Assembly (NCBI RefSeq): GCF_001583435.1
Contig: NZ_CP013251.1
Span: forward strand, 5,221,215 to 5,285,214
DNA from: Endozoicomonas montiporae CL-33
GTDB lineage: Bacteria; Pseudomonadota; Gammaproteobacteria; Pseudomonadales; Endozoicomonadaceae
Direction of reading: 5' to 3'
Length of the DNA stretch: 64,000 nucleotides
Below are positions 54,888-63,594 of this stretch, piece after piece. Below the pieces are notes generated by a model that saw nothing but the letters and a program-made list of their open reading frames with translations, ran no database searches and was not told the DNA's origin. The position numbers and the translations under genes are program-made. How positions within the stretch are numbered: position 1 is the stretch's first letter; each line of letters begins with the position of its first letter.

Positions 54888-56969
54888 CTACTTCGTAAAT
54901 ACCTCTACAAGGTAACCCGCCTTACGCCTGTTTCTTGCCAGCCAGTTAACCAGTTTGTTCGACCGGGTCTGGTGAACGGTGGCTTCCTGTTTCAAAGCCT
55001 GAATCATACGCTCTACCGTTGTGAAGCGACGTGTTACCCAATGTATGTAGTTTGGATAATAACAGTGAGCAAAGTAGGTCAGTTCTGCCAACGACCGTTT
55101 AGCGGTTCTGCGAGGTATGTTCAGTTGGTCAATGGTTAACCCCCAGCCTGAATAGAAGGGAGCTCCCCAACAATGAACCGTTTTACCTCTGGTCAGAGCT
55201 TCGAACCCGGCCAGAGACGTCATGACATGCAGCTCATCACACTGATCAATGCAATCCAGGATATCGTTGTCTGATACCATGCTGTCTGCCCACTGCAAAG
55301 CCTGTGGCTCGGGTATATGCCCTTCCCTGCCCGCCAATAGCACATCCGGGTGAGGCTTATACACAATAAAAGCATCCGGAGCAGAGGCTCTTACCGCTTT
55401 TAGCAACTCAAGGTTGCTTTGTACAACAGGGCTGCCCCACTTCAGCGATGCATCATTATTCACCTGCCCGGTCACAAGAATTTTTTTCTGTTGATGTGCA
55501 GCACTGGCAAACACCTGCTGCTCTTTTCCTAACAGGTTATATTTGCTGACACGCTGACGAACCAGTGTGCGCACCAGCTGCTCGCCTCGCTCTTTCTCCC
55601 GATCTGACAGCTGTAGGGTATTGATGGCCGTTTCCAGATCAGAAGGTCGGGTGCAGTCAAAATACATACCCTGCTTATCGATGATCAGTGAACCCGGCCG
55701 ACGCAACTCTGCACCCAAGCCATTGCTACGAATAAAGGCGTCTTCTGCCCGCCATAAAGCAATGCCTTGCGGGGCCTGAAAGTCATACTGTTTTGCGCCC
55801 CATAAAAGAATACCGTCGCCTTCAGAGGCTTTTTCAACGGCCTTGTCAGTTGAACTGACAAACTTGACCTGTTGCGCACGACCACCAATAAAACAGCCAA
55901 GAAAAGCGCGCTTCCAAAGACTGAAGCCAACAGCATACAGCGTGTTCACTTCCTGTTTCTGGTAACGTCTTTGCAGTGCGATTAAGTCAACAATGTCTTC
56001 CAGCTCACACCGCTCACCCATTTCCGGATCGATATAACGGGTGTATTTAAGACAGGCTGCTGCAAACAGACTCTCAATACTGTGTTGCACCGTACGACGA
56101 GTGCAGCCAATCCGGTCGTCCGTTAGCCCCCAGCCACTGTAAAACGGCACACCAAAACAAACCACCTGCTTGCCATACCACAGAGCTTCAAAACCCAGCT
56201 GCGATGTCACCACATAGACTTTGTTGAAATGAGGAAACAAAGACTGAGCATTCACCTTTTCAGCCATAACCTTCAGGCGATCATTGGCAAATCCTTTAAT
56301 CTTCTGTCCACAGGGCTCCAGCTCGAAATAGCCTTTCTTTTTTCCTAACACCACATCCGGATGCACCTTCACCCAGACTTCAGAATCAGGGTTTTCAGAA
56401 AGAGCAGCGGTCAGCATAGCGTCAAAACTGGATTCATCAGCCATGCCATATTTTATAGAACAGTCGCCGTATGTCTGGTCAACCACCAATACTCGATTCT
56501 GCACTTTATTTTCCGGCTCCCAACGGGATACCGGTTCATGGTTGTACTTGGTGATTTGATGCTGACGAATAACCCTGAGCAGATTGACTGAGCGAGCCTG
56601 TAGCTCCGCTGTTAACCACTCTTCAGGATGGTTTAAAAGGTATTCAATATCGGAAGGTTGGGTCGCATCGTAATAGATGCCAGTTTTGTCCACGATCAGG
56701 GAAAAACGACGATCGCCTAGTGCGGGGTGACCAAGGTAGGCAATGAAACCATCTTCGAGACTCCAGATGGGGATGTCGTTCTTACGACTGAATGCTCTGG
56801 CTTTTGACGTATTGTTTTTTCTTCCCCAGCCAAGGGTAGTAACAGCTGAACCGCTGAATTTTTTAGTTAGCTGCTGGAAAGCATTTACATGGGAGACAGG
56901 CTCACCAATGAGGCATTCAAGCTCGTTGGCTCCCGAAATGCCTTTGGAAAAAGTGATGAACTGGGACAA
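54888..56969 (-). CDS. kpsC: Capsule Kdo transferase KpsC
   Basis: This 693-aa protein has two homologous glycosyltransferase halves. Each carries the set WSLEDGFI or WRAEDAFI, VKVHPDV or YKPHPDV, SQLGFEALWYGK or SLAGFEALTRGK, and FYSGWGLT. The two modules add alternating Kdo linkages to extend the linker begun by KpsS. The start codon is a TTG at 56969 with no strong ribosome site. The transporter genes kpsM/T/E/D and the serotype genes are not in the window, so the capsule locus is split or incomplete. Confidence 0.92.
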   Translation of the reverse strand: MSQFITFSKGISGANELECLIGEPVSHVNAFQQLTKKFSGSAVTTLGWGRKNNTSKARAFSRKNDIPIWSLEDGFIAYLGHPALGDRRFSLIVDKTGIYYDATQPSDIEYLLNHPEEWLTAELQARSVNLLRVIRQHQITKYNHEPVSRWEPENKVQNRVLVVDQTYGDCSIKYGMADESSFDAMLTAALSENPDSEVWVKVHPDVVLGKKKGYFELEPCGQKIKGFANDRLKVMAEKVNAQSLFPHFNKVYVVTSQLGFEALWYGKQVVCFGVPFYSGWGLTDDRIGCTRRTVQHSIESLFAAACLKYTRYIDPEMGERCELEDIVDLIALQRRYQKQEVNTLYAVGFSLWKRAFLGCFIGGRAQQVKFVSSTDKAVEKASEGDGILLWGAKQYDFQAPQGIALWRAEDAFIRSNGLGAELRRPGSLIIDKQGMYFDCTRPSDLETAINTLQLSDREKERGEQLVRTLVRQRVSKYNLLGKEQQVFASAAHQQKKILVTGQVNNDASLKWGSPVVQSNLELLKAVRASAPDAFIVYKPHPDVLLAGREGHIPEPQALQWADSMVSDNDILDCIDQCDELHVMTSLAGFEALTRGKTVHCWGAPFYSGWGLTIDQLNIPRRTAKRSLAELTYFAHCYYPNYIHWVTRRFTTVERMIQALKQEATVHQTRSNKLVNWLARNRRKAGYLVEVFTK

Positions 56970-57142
56970 TGAATAAATTCTTTACGGTGAGGAACAAAGA
57001 ACAGCGTATCGTGCTACTTGCTGCACTGGTTGATGCAAATTTCGGACGCCTGACATAAATGCTATAGTCTTGACTTGAAAATAATTTGGTGCATTCCGTA
57101 GCTTCCCCACTTTTCATAACAACTTCAGGGAGAAAACAACCA

Positions 57143-57715
57143 ATGGCCTTGGCACAACCTCTTGAATTTATAGATCCTGATACTTACATGACAATGGAGA
57201 AGCAGTCGGACATCAAGCACGAATACGTAAATGGACTGATAACCGCTATGGCTGGTGCCAGCCGCAGGCACAATTTACTCACTCTCACTATTGCTTCCTT
57301 GCTGCGCAACCATTTGCGCGGCACTGGTTGTCAGACGTTTGCCAGTGATATGAAGGTCAACGCCAGCCACAAAGGTAATACGGTTTTTTATTATCCGGAT
57401 GTCATGGTCAGCTGCAATCGGGCAAACCAGGATGCTTTTGTAGAAAACCACCCGCAAATCATTATTGAAGTATTGTCTCCTTCTACTGAAGCCAGAGACA
57501 GAATGGAGAAGTTGGCTGCCTACACCTCAATTCCCGGTTTAAAGGAGTATGTTTTGGTGCATCAGGACAAAATAGCCATCGACTTGTACCAGAACACAGG
57601 GCACGGCTGGGAGGTCATCCGGTTCACTCATGAACAGGAACACATACATTTTCTTTCCATAGACTTTACCGCGACCTTGCAGGAAATCTATGAGGATGTT
57701 GCCGGCGTTCTATAA
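57143..57715 (+). CDS. Uma2 family (DUF820) predicted endonuclease
   Basis: This protein of 190 aa has the PD-(D/E)XK-like Uma2 fold. The conserved start ME..SDIKHEYVNGLITAMAGAS, FYYPDVMVSC near residue 90 and IIIEVLSPSTEARDR near 113 supply the Asp and Glu of the active site. The ATG at 57143 follows CAGGGAG; the upstream ATG at 57086 is rejected. The family is common in cyanobacteria and accessory regions, and its role is unknown. It is convergent with the second Uma2 gene, only 13 bp apart. Confidence 0.88.
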   Translation: MALAQPLEFIDPDTYMTMEKQSDIKHEYVNGLITAMAGASRRHNLLTLTIASLLRNHLRGTGCQTFASDMKVNASHKGNTVFYYPDVMVSCNRANQDAFVENHPQIIIEVLSPSTEARDRMEKLAAYTSIPGLKEYVLVHQDKIAIDLYQNTGHGWEVIRFTHEQEHIHFLSIDFTATLQEIYEDVAGVL

Positions 57716-57728
57716 GGGTCAAAGTCCA

Positions 57729-58301
57729 TTACAGTTCATCCGGATAAAGGTCGTCCATCGCCAGATCCAGCTTCAGACTGTCCAGTCGAATGACATCGCC
57801 GGAATGGTAGGTTGCAACGACTTCGAAACGCCCGCCGTGCCACATCCGCTTTTCAATGACTGGATGATCGGGGTCTATCACCAGATATTCACCGTTAGTC
57901 GCTTTGAGTACATGCCCGTATTCAGCCGATTTGTAGACACGATCAGTCAGTTCTGTGCTTTCAGAAAGCACTTCAACCAACACCGTGGCCGATTCGCACA
58001 TATCATCGTATGTTCGGTTTTTCTCACAGGAAACCATCACATCCGGATATCGGAATGATTTTACAAAAGCCGATTCGACCTTGAGCTTGACGTCGGATGA
58101 GAACACATCGCAAGGCTTGCCCACCAAATGATTACCCAATAATCGTGCAATGTTGGTAATCATTTTTCCATGTCGGATTGAACCCCCAGCCATTGCAACC
58201 ACATATCCATCGATATATTCATGCCGGGTTTCCTGGGCTGCCTTCTCGTGGGAAAGGTAGGCTTCCGGTGTGATCAGTACATGGCTGATTTTTCGGGGCA
58301 T
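57729..58301 (-). CDS. Uma2 family (DUF820) predicted endonuclease
   Basis: This 190-aa homologue of the preceding gene shares the family core: SHEKAAQETRHEYIDGYVVA, FRYPDVMVSC and ATVLVEVLSESTELTDR. The two are only moderately alike, so they were probably acquired separately or diverged long ago. It starts at ATG 58301, 14 bp after the Fic gene on the same strand, suggesting cotranscription with that gene. Function is unknown. Confidence 0.88.
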   Translation of the reverse strand: MPRKISHVLITPEAYLSHEKAAQETRHEYIDGYVVAMAGGSIRHGKMITNIARLLGNHLVGKPCDVFSSDVKLKVESAFVKSFRYPDVMVSCEKNRTYDDMCESATVLVEVLSESTELTDRVYKSAEYGHVLKATNGEYLVIDPDHPVIEKRMWHGGRFEVVATYHSGDVIRLDSLKLDLAMDDLYPDEL

Positions 58302-58315
58302 ATGATGGTCCTTAA

Positions 58316-59038
58316 TTAGCGAACTACGTTCAAATATCTCGACAAAGCCTCTTCCTGCGCCTGAGCGACCAGTACAATAAAATCCTGATAGTCTTGTTGA
58401 GTATGTGCCTTATCCAGCGCCTCATAATAGGCCAGCCGATGTTCAGTTTTGATAATAACCGGCAGATAGCCGCTGGTCATTAAGTCGAAATTCATAAGCA
58501 ATCTGGCAGTTCTGCCATTGCCATCGACAAAAGGGTGTATGCCTACAAAGTCAACATGAAAACGGGCAGCTCGCTCAACTGGGTGAGCACCCTGCTGCTC
58601 ATACCATTCAATCAGCCTCTCCATTTGATGGGGGACATGCAAATGATCAGCAGGCGTATGCTGAGCACCTGCGATGATCGCATTCTCAGTACGATAAGCA
58701 CCAGCATTACTGTCATCAATGTTTTTCAAAACAAGATGATGGATAGACTTGATAAGGCGCTCACTCAACACTTCATGTTTCGCCACCACCGCCTCAACCC
58801 ACTCAATGGCTTCTTTATGATTAATAGCTTCGAAATGCTCCCGCATGGATTTTCCACCCACCGTAATACCTTCCAGTATCACTTTGGTTTCTTTCAGCGT
58901 GAGCGTGTTGCCTTCTATTGCATTTGAGTGATATGTCCACTCCACGATTAGCGCTTCATGCAGTGACTTAACGCTGTGTCTGGGCAATGGTCGCAGGGAA
59001 TCTAATTCCGACTTTAGTGTATTGATGGTTTCAAACAT
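58316..59038 (-). CDS. Fic family protein, class II
   Basis: This 240-aa protein carries the complete Fic motif HPFVDGNGRTAR (His168 to Arg179 region), which supports AMP transfer or a related nucleotidylation. An N-terminal inhibitory helix motif SNAIEGN, with Glu42, identifies class II Fic proteins that are self-inhibited. No separate antitoxin gene is adjacent; the Uma2 gene follows by 14 bp. The target protein cannot be predicted. It is divergent from the AbiE operon. Confidence 0.92.
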   Translation of the reverse strand: MFETINTLKSELDSLRPLPRHSVKSLHEALIVEWTYHSNAIEGNTLTLKETKVILEGITVGGKSMREHFEAINHKEAIEWVEAVVAKHEVLSERLIKSIHHLVLKNIDDSNAGAYRTENAIIAGAQHTPADHLHVPHQMERLIEWYEQQGAHPVERAARFHVDFVGIHPFVDGNGRTARLLMNFDLMTSGYLPVIIKTEHRLAYYEALDKAHTQQDYQDFIVLVAQAQEEALSRYLNVVR

Positions 59039-59149
59039 GATGACAATCAGCCTGATAAAGGGGACTCTTGCTCCATCTTAGAGTATGTATCTGGGTGATA
59101 GAAGCAGGATGAGGGGCATTAAATTCAACAGACTTTGATTTTCAATGCA

Positions 59150-59200
59150 ATTCAAGTCTACAATAAATTACATTAAACGTAATAATTTGTAGACCTGAAT
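59150..59200. promoter_or_regulatory. Long inverted repeat operator at the abiEi start
   Basis: A left arm of 22 bases (59150-59171) and a right arm (59179-59200) match at 18 of 22 positions around a 7-base spacer. Both arms contain GTCTACAA / TTGTAGAC. The right arm runs into the start codon at 59199. AbiEi antitoxins are known to repress their own promoter by binding inverted repeats, so this is the likely operator. Confidence 0.8.
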
Positions 59201-59723
59201 GACCAAAAAAGACAAACTCTTAACCGTCTTGTCAGACGCTACTGCTGCCGGTGGAGGCATTTACACAGCACAGGAAATAGCCTATTTGATTGGAGAGAAG
59301 TACTCCCCTGCTTTGACTAAATTTCTTGCTGATTGTGCCAAAAAAGGCTTAATTCGCAGAGTGGCGGCGGGACTGTTTGAAAGTACGCTGACGCCACCCG
59401 CCCCAACAACAGCCATCTATAAAATAGCGAAGAAACTACGTAATCATGTCATTAGCTACATAAGCCTTGAAAGCCAGCTCAGTCATACAGGCACTATCTC
59501 TCAAATCCCCATGGGTCGGCTAACCATCGTAACAAAGGGTCGTAGTGGAACCTTTACAACGCCATACGGAGTGATTGAGTTTACTCACTCAAAAAAATCG
59601 GTCAGCAGTATTTCACCCAATCTGTATTTTGACAGCACTGTAAACATGTACAGAGCAAACACTTCGCAAGCCATTGCAGACCTGAAAGACTGCAAAAGAA
59701 ACCTACATATGCTGGAACGTTAA
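59199..59723 (+). CDS. abiEi: AbiEi family antitoxin
   Basis: This 174-aa antitoxin of a type IV toxin-antitoxin pair has an N-terminal winged helix-turn-helix (about residues 1-55; IYTAQEIAYLIGEKYSPALT), which represses the operon, and a C-terminal antitoxin domain. The long inverted repeat over its start codon is the likely binding site. Its stop is followed one base later by the toxin ATG. The pair can act in phage abortive infection in characterised cases. Base content is visibly more A-rich than in the flanking core genes. Confidence 0.92.
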   Translation: MTKKDKLLTVLSDATAAGGGIYTAQEIAYLIGEKYSPALTKFLADCAKKGLIRRVAAGLFESTLTPPAPTTAIYKIAKKLRNHVISYISLESQLSHTGTISQIPMGRLTIVTKGRSGTFTTPYGVIEFTHSKKSVSSISPNLYFDSTVNMYRANTSQAIADLKDCKRNLHMLER

Positions 59724-59724
59724 A

Positions 59725-60615
59725 ATGTTAACTACACAAATTCAAAGCATAGTGCAATCAAACCCGGAATTTGCCGCCATCACCCCTGTGATAGAAAAAG
59801 AAATTCTTCATCACGATATTCTGCACGTCATGATCAAGCAGGGGGCAATGCAGCCACTCACCTTCATAGGCGGAACATCCCTTAGAATGTGCTATAACAG
59901 CTCCAGATTATCGGAAGATCTGGACTTTAACGGTGGGCATGACTTCAAGCCAAGCAATTTCGATGGTTTGGAAAATGATATCCAAAACTACATACAGAAC
60001 AAATACGAAACAAACGTATGGGTCAACAAACCCAGTCAAGACAAACAGGGCGACACTTCCTCATGGAAGATCAGTATAGAGAAAGAAGCTAATCGTCCGG
60101 ATTTACCTAGACAAAAAATGCATATAGACGTCTGCGCCATTCCATCATTTGATGTGAAGAAAAAAGCGCTTGCCAACCACTACCCTATTGTCGTACCTAC
60201 TGAAGGACTGCTTGTTCCCGTTCAGTCTCTCGAAGAAACACTTGCGGATAAATTTATTGCTCTGGCCTACCGAGCCAGACGCATTAAACCCAGAGATGTA
60301 TGGGATATTGTCTGGATAAAACAAAAAGGTATTAACATTTCTACAGCGCTGATTGACAAAAAACTGGAAGCAAGAAATAAAACCAAAACAGACTTCAAAC
60401 AAGCACTGCTCAGCCAAATGTTAAAACTACTAAAAAACGACGAAGTACGAACAGACTTTGCTGCTGAAATGAGTCGCTTTATTCCCGAAAATATCAAACA
60501 GAGAACGCTTGACAACCCAGAATACTGGACTTATGTACAAACAGAAATCGAAACTATGTCAGACTCGATTCTCAAAAATGACAAGCCTCGAAATAGATTT
60601 GATATGAGTGTCTAG
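59725..60615 (+). CDS. abiEii: AbiEii/AbiGii toxin, nucleotidyltransferase
   Basis: This 296-aa nucleotidyltransferase-fold toxin has motif I GGTSLR with the SEDLDFNGG pair of Asp residues (about residues 50-75), and EETLADKFIALAYRARRIKPRDVWDI near 170-195, typical of AbiEii. In characterised members the toxin adds nucleotides to tRNA acceptor ends and blocks translation. It is cotranscribed with abiEi, one base apart. All motifs and length are intact, so it is likely functional. Confidence 0.93.
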   Translation: MLTTQIQSIVQSNPEFAAITPVIEKEILHHDILHVMIKQGAMQPLTFIGGTSLRMCYNSSRLSEDLDFNGGHDFKPSNFDGLENDIQNYIQNKYETNVWVNKPSQDKQGDTSSWKISIEKEANRPDLPRQKMHIDVCAIPSFDVKKKALANHYPIVVPTEGLLVPVQSLEETLADKFIALAYRARRIKPRDVWDIVWIKQKGINISTALIDKKLEARNKTKTDFKQALLSQMLKLLKNDEVRTDFAAEMSRFIPENIKQRTLDNPEYWTYVQTEIETMSDSILKNDKPRNRFDMSV

Positions 60616-60849
60616 CAGCAAGCGCCCATCCTACTGCCAGCAGTCGTTGAATACTGATTGTATGGAGAGGGTCTGAAAATCAGATCATAAAAAGGAGCTG
60701 CCATCAGCTGGCCATTGTCGTCCATTAAGAATAACCAGATTCAATTTCTGGTACTCGTAAGCACCAATATTTTTGAAGTTATATAGCTACAAAACAGTGT
60801 TAAACGCAACAAATGACTGTATATACAGTCATTATATAGGTTTGCCAGT
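60616..60849. other. Intergenic region with 22-bp palindrome
   Basis: Between abiEii and the small gene at 60850, the only clear feature is the perfect palindrome AATGACTGTATATACAGTCA+TT at 60812-60833. The remainder shows no gene. Confidence 0.5.
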
Positions 60850-61080
60850 TTATGGTGACCGTTGATCACCACCAATAATAACCCCTTCAAACGCTGTCTT
60901 TTTATCAACCCCATCGGAACTCTGAAAACACCCCACGTACCAGCGTCCGGACACCTCAGGTTCAAGCATTTTAAGACTTGCTGAGCAGACAGGGTCAAAA
61001 CCCTCTTCGTAACTACGGACGAAAACCCGCTTATCTTCTGGAAGCTGCTTTAAAAGTGAAATAAGCTCTTTAACTGTCAT
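60850..61080 (-). CDS. Hypothetical protein, 76 aa
   Basis: I do not recognise a named family. The start MTVKELISLLKQLPEDKRVFV resembles short phage- and plasmid-encoded proteins that begin with an amphipathic helix followed by a strand, and the rest is a small alpha/beta domain (GFDPV, RWYVGCFQS, FEGVIIGG). No signal peptide or membrane segment is seen. It is divergent from the release-factor-like gene, 25 bp apart, so the two share a promoter region. A 22-bp palindrome lies 16 bp beyond its stop. Confidence 0.6.
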   Translation of the reverse strand: MTVKELISLLKQLPEDKRVFVRSYEEGFDPVCSASLKMLEPEVSGRWYVGCFQSSDGVDKKTAFEGVIIGGDQRSP

Positions 61081-61105
61081 CTAATCAAGCCTTTACGTCT
61101 TAAAT

Positions 61106-61321
61106 ATGAACGACCAGTTTAAACCAGAAGAACTGCTTATCACGACTTGGAGCAGCACAAATAACCACCCCATTCCTCGTGCAAAAAACGGAGTAAAAAT
61201 CGTTCACTTGCCAACGAAACTGATCGTTACCGTTGATGAAGAGCGAACCCAACATGCCAACAAATTAAAGGCCTTAACCAAGCTGGCTGAAAAACTGGAT
61301 AAACTGGCCGAGTCGAAGTAA
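61106..61321 (+). CDS. Release-factor domain-like mini-protein lacking GGQ
   Basis: This 71-aa protein aligns by eye, without gaps, to the GGQ domain of class I release factors. Its VKIVHLPTKLIVTVDEERTQ segment and the following HANK match RF2's [20 protein letters not shown] and HKNK. The position of the GGQ tripeptide reads NNH (SSTNNHPIPR against SGAGGQHVNR), so it cannot release peptides by the usual chemistry. It ends in a Lys/Leu-rich helix. It may bind the ribosome or RNA without hydrolysis. The start ATG 61106 has a weak ribosome site. The alignment is from memory of RF2. Confidence 0.65.
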   Translation: MNDQFKPEELLITTWSSTNNHPIPRAKNGVKIVHLPTKLIVTVDEERTQHANKLKALTKLAEKLDKLAESK

Positions 61322-61612
61322 ACAACTAAGAATATCTAACCCATCATTCACATGTAGTGGCAAGCAGCTACAGGTAGCTTTCTTACAGCACTTGCTCATC
61401 TGCCTCGACCAATGATTTTTACAGAAACGTCGCTTTAGTACACGACCACGATCACCCTAAATTCTACTGCCACAGATAACGACGTCAGACAATTATCAGT
61501 ATTTTTTTCTATCAAAAAATACCAAAACTCGTACTTTTTCCTATGTAAAAGTACGAAAACCGCAAGTAACATCGGAAGATTCTAAAAGCTCGACAGCACT
61601 ACGAGCTATGAG
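61322..61612. other. Intergenic region between the mini-protein gene and galE
   Basis: This AT-rich stretch contains a hairpin CGTACTTTT / AAAAGTACG near 61530-61555, which may be a weak terminator for galE. No gene is seen. Confidence 0.4.
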
Positions 61613-61625
61613 CTATGAGCTATGA
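61602..61625. repeat. 7-bp tandem repeat over the galE stop codon
   Basis: The unit AGCTATG occurs three times in succession, followed by AGC. The galE stop codon (61613-61615, minus strand) lies inside the array, so unit gain or loss would alter the last residues of GalE. Confidence 0.8.
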
Positions 61626-62644
61626 GCCACAGCATAACCTTGTGGATTATTTGACTGCCACCGCCATGTGTCGATCATCATGTCCTGCAAACTTTTCTCG
61701 GCAACCCAACCAAGCTCTCTTTCTGCAAGGCTCGCATCGGCCCAGCAAGCAGCGATATCGCCTGGTCTACGATCTACAATCTGGTATGGAACAGTCTGAT
61801 CAGAAGCTTGCTCAAATGCATCGATCATTTCCAGAACACTGTGTCCTTCTCCCATTCCGAGATTCCACGCCTTGAGTCCACACTCTGTATTCAGCTTTTC
61901 AATGGCACGAACATGCCCTTTGGCAAGATCGACAACATGAATGTAATCTCTTACACCTGTTCCATCATTGGTTGAATAGTCGCCACCAAATACAGAAAGT
62001 TTGTCACGCATACCAATAGCCACCTGACTGATATAGGGCATCAGGTTGTTTGGAATATCATTTGGATCTTCACCAATCATGCCGGAATGATGGGCTCCAA
62101 TTGGGTTGAAATAACGCAGAAGAGCAATATTCCAGCGGCTATCTGAACGATGGAGATCCTCCAGGATTTCTTCGACCATTAGCTTTGAACGACCATAAGG
62201 GTTCGTAGCACCTAGCGGAGAATCTTCTTTTATTGGCAGACTGGTCGGATCACCATAGACCGTTGCAGAAGAACTGAACACCAGATTGAAAACACCTTGT
62301 TCAGCCATCTCCTCACACAAAGTCACCGTTCCGCTGACGTTATTATCGTAGTATCTGAGCGGGACAACAGTGGACTCACCGACAGCCTTCAATCCGGCAA
62401 AATGGACAACAGAATTGAAGCGGTGCTCACTAAACAGCTGCTTGAGTAGTTTGCGATCCCTAATATCACCTTCAACGAAGGTTACTTTTGCATCAGTTAT
62501 CAATTCAACCCTGCGAATTGCTTCCCGCGAGCTGTTGCACAAGTTATCAAGAACAACGACTTGATAACCGTTAGTCAGAAGTTCAACACATGTGTGGCTT
62601 CCTATGTAGCCTGCTCCTCCCGTGACAAGAACTTGCTTTGTCAT
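61613..62644 (-). CDS. galE: UDP-glucose 4-epimerase
   Basis: This 343-aa short-chain-dehydrogenase-type enzyme interconverts UDP-glucose and UDP-galactose. It has the NAD-binding GGAGYIGSH at residues 8-16 and the catalytic Ser/Tyr/Lys set in SSSATVYGD and YGRSKLMVEEIL. Its start overlaps the galU stop by one base (TAATG), so the two are coupled. It supplies galactose for surface polysaccharides, together with galU and ugd upstream. Confidence 0.96.
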   Translation of the reverse strand: MTKQVLVTGGAGYIGSHTCVELLTNGYQVVVLDNLCNSSREAIRRVELITDAKVTFVEGDIRDRKLLKQLFSEHRFNSVVHFAGLKAVGESTVVPLRYYDNNVSGTVTLCEEMAEQGVFNLVFSSSATVYGDPTSLPIKEDSPLGATNPYGRSKLMVEEILEDLHRSDSRWNIALLRYFNPIGAHHSGMIGEDPNDIPNNLMPYISQVAIGMRDKLSVFGGDYSTNDGTGVRDYIHVVDLAKGHVRAIEKLNTECGLKAWNLGMGEGHSVLEMIDAFEQASDQTVPYQIVDRRPGDIAACWADASLAERELGWVAEKSLQDMMIDTWRWQSNNPQGYAVAHSS

Positions 62645-63519
62645 TAACTAACAATTCCCTTCAGATATTCTCGAAATGCGCCATTCAGTTCAGGATGTCG
62701 TAAAGCATACTCCACATTCGCTTTCATGTGTCCGAGCTTGCTACCACAGTCATAGCGGATGCCATCGAATTCATAGGCATAAATGGCTTGCTCTTCAAGC
62801 AAAGCTGCGATGGCATCTGTTAACTGTATTTCATTACCGGCACCACGTTGTGTATTTTCAAGCAACTCGAAAATGCGTGGTTGAAGTACATAACGACCGA
62901 CGATAGAAAGGTTTGAAGGTGCCTCTTCAACAGGTGGTTTTTCAACAACACCTTGCAACTTATACAGACGGTCACTCAGGTCAATCGGATCGATAACGCC
63001 ATATTTATTGACCTTTTCCATTGGAACCTGCTCAACAGCGACTACTGAACTAGCATCTTCATTAGCGAGATTGATCATGGTGTCAAGACAAGCAGTTTCA
63101 TCGCAGTAAATCATGTCATCAGCCAGCAAGACGACAAAAGGCTCATCACCGACAATATCTTTCGCACATAAAACCGCATGCCCGAGGCCAAGAGCCTCTT
63201 GCTGGCGGACGTAAAAACAGTTAACGCCCTTGGGTAAAATATTTCTTACCGTATTCAGCAGCTCTTTTTTGCCTGCTTCTTCAAGTTTGTATTCAAGTTC
63301 AAAGTTTTTATCAAAATGGTCTTCGATAGGTCGCTTTGTCCAGGATGTAACAAAGATCAGATCGGTAATACCTGCTGCAATAGCTTCTTCAACAGCATAT
63401 TGAATGAGAGGCTTATCAACAACAGGTAGCATTTCTTTTGGGCAGGCTTTTGTGGCTGGTAGAAAACGAGTTCCCATTCCTGCGACTGGGAATACGGCTT
63501 TTTTAATTTGAACTGACAT
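62644..63519 (-). CDS. galU: UTP--glucose-1-phosphate uridylyltransferase
   Basis: This 291-aa enzyme makes UDP-glucose from UTP and glucose 1-phosphate. The nucleotide-binding signature [20 protein letters not shown] is at residues 13-32, and [10 protein letters not shown] and [10 protein letters not shown] follow. The ATG at 63519 is used; the two extra codons to 63525 start with TTG. It is the central gene of a galE-galU-ugd group feeding UDP-sugar synthesis. Confidence 0.96.
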   Translation of the reverse strand: MSVQIKKAVFPVAGMGTRFLPATKACPKEMLPVVDKPLIQYAVEEAIAAGITDLIFVTSWTKRPIEDHFDKNFELEYKLEEAGKKELLNTVRNILPKGVNCFYVRQQEALGLGHAVLCAKDIVGDEPFVVLLADDMIYCDETACLDTMINLANEDASSVVAVEQVPMEKVNKYGVIDPIDLSDRLYKLQGVVEKPPVEEAPSNLSIVGRYVLQPRIFELLENTQRGAGNEIQLTDAIAALLEEQAIYAYEFDGIRYDCGSKLGHMKANVEYALRHPELNGAFREYLKGIVS

Positions 63520-63594
63520 TATCAATTAATATTATAAATATTTGATTGGAGAAATTTTGTAGCAATTAAGCTTTCAAAGTTTTGTAGACTGTGT

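Noticed and set aside
60812..60833. LexA (SOS) box
   Set aside because: The palindrome has CTG and CAG separated by six bases, not the ten needed for the gammaproteobacterial LexA site.
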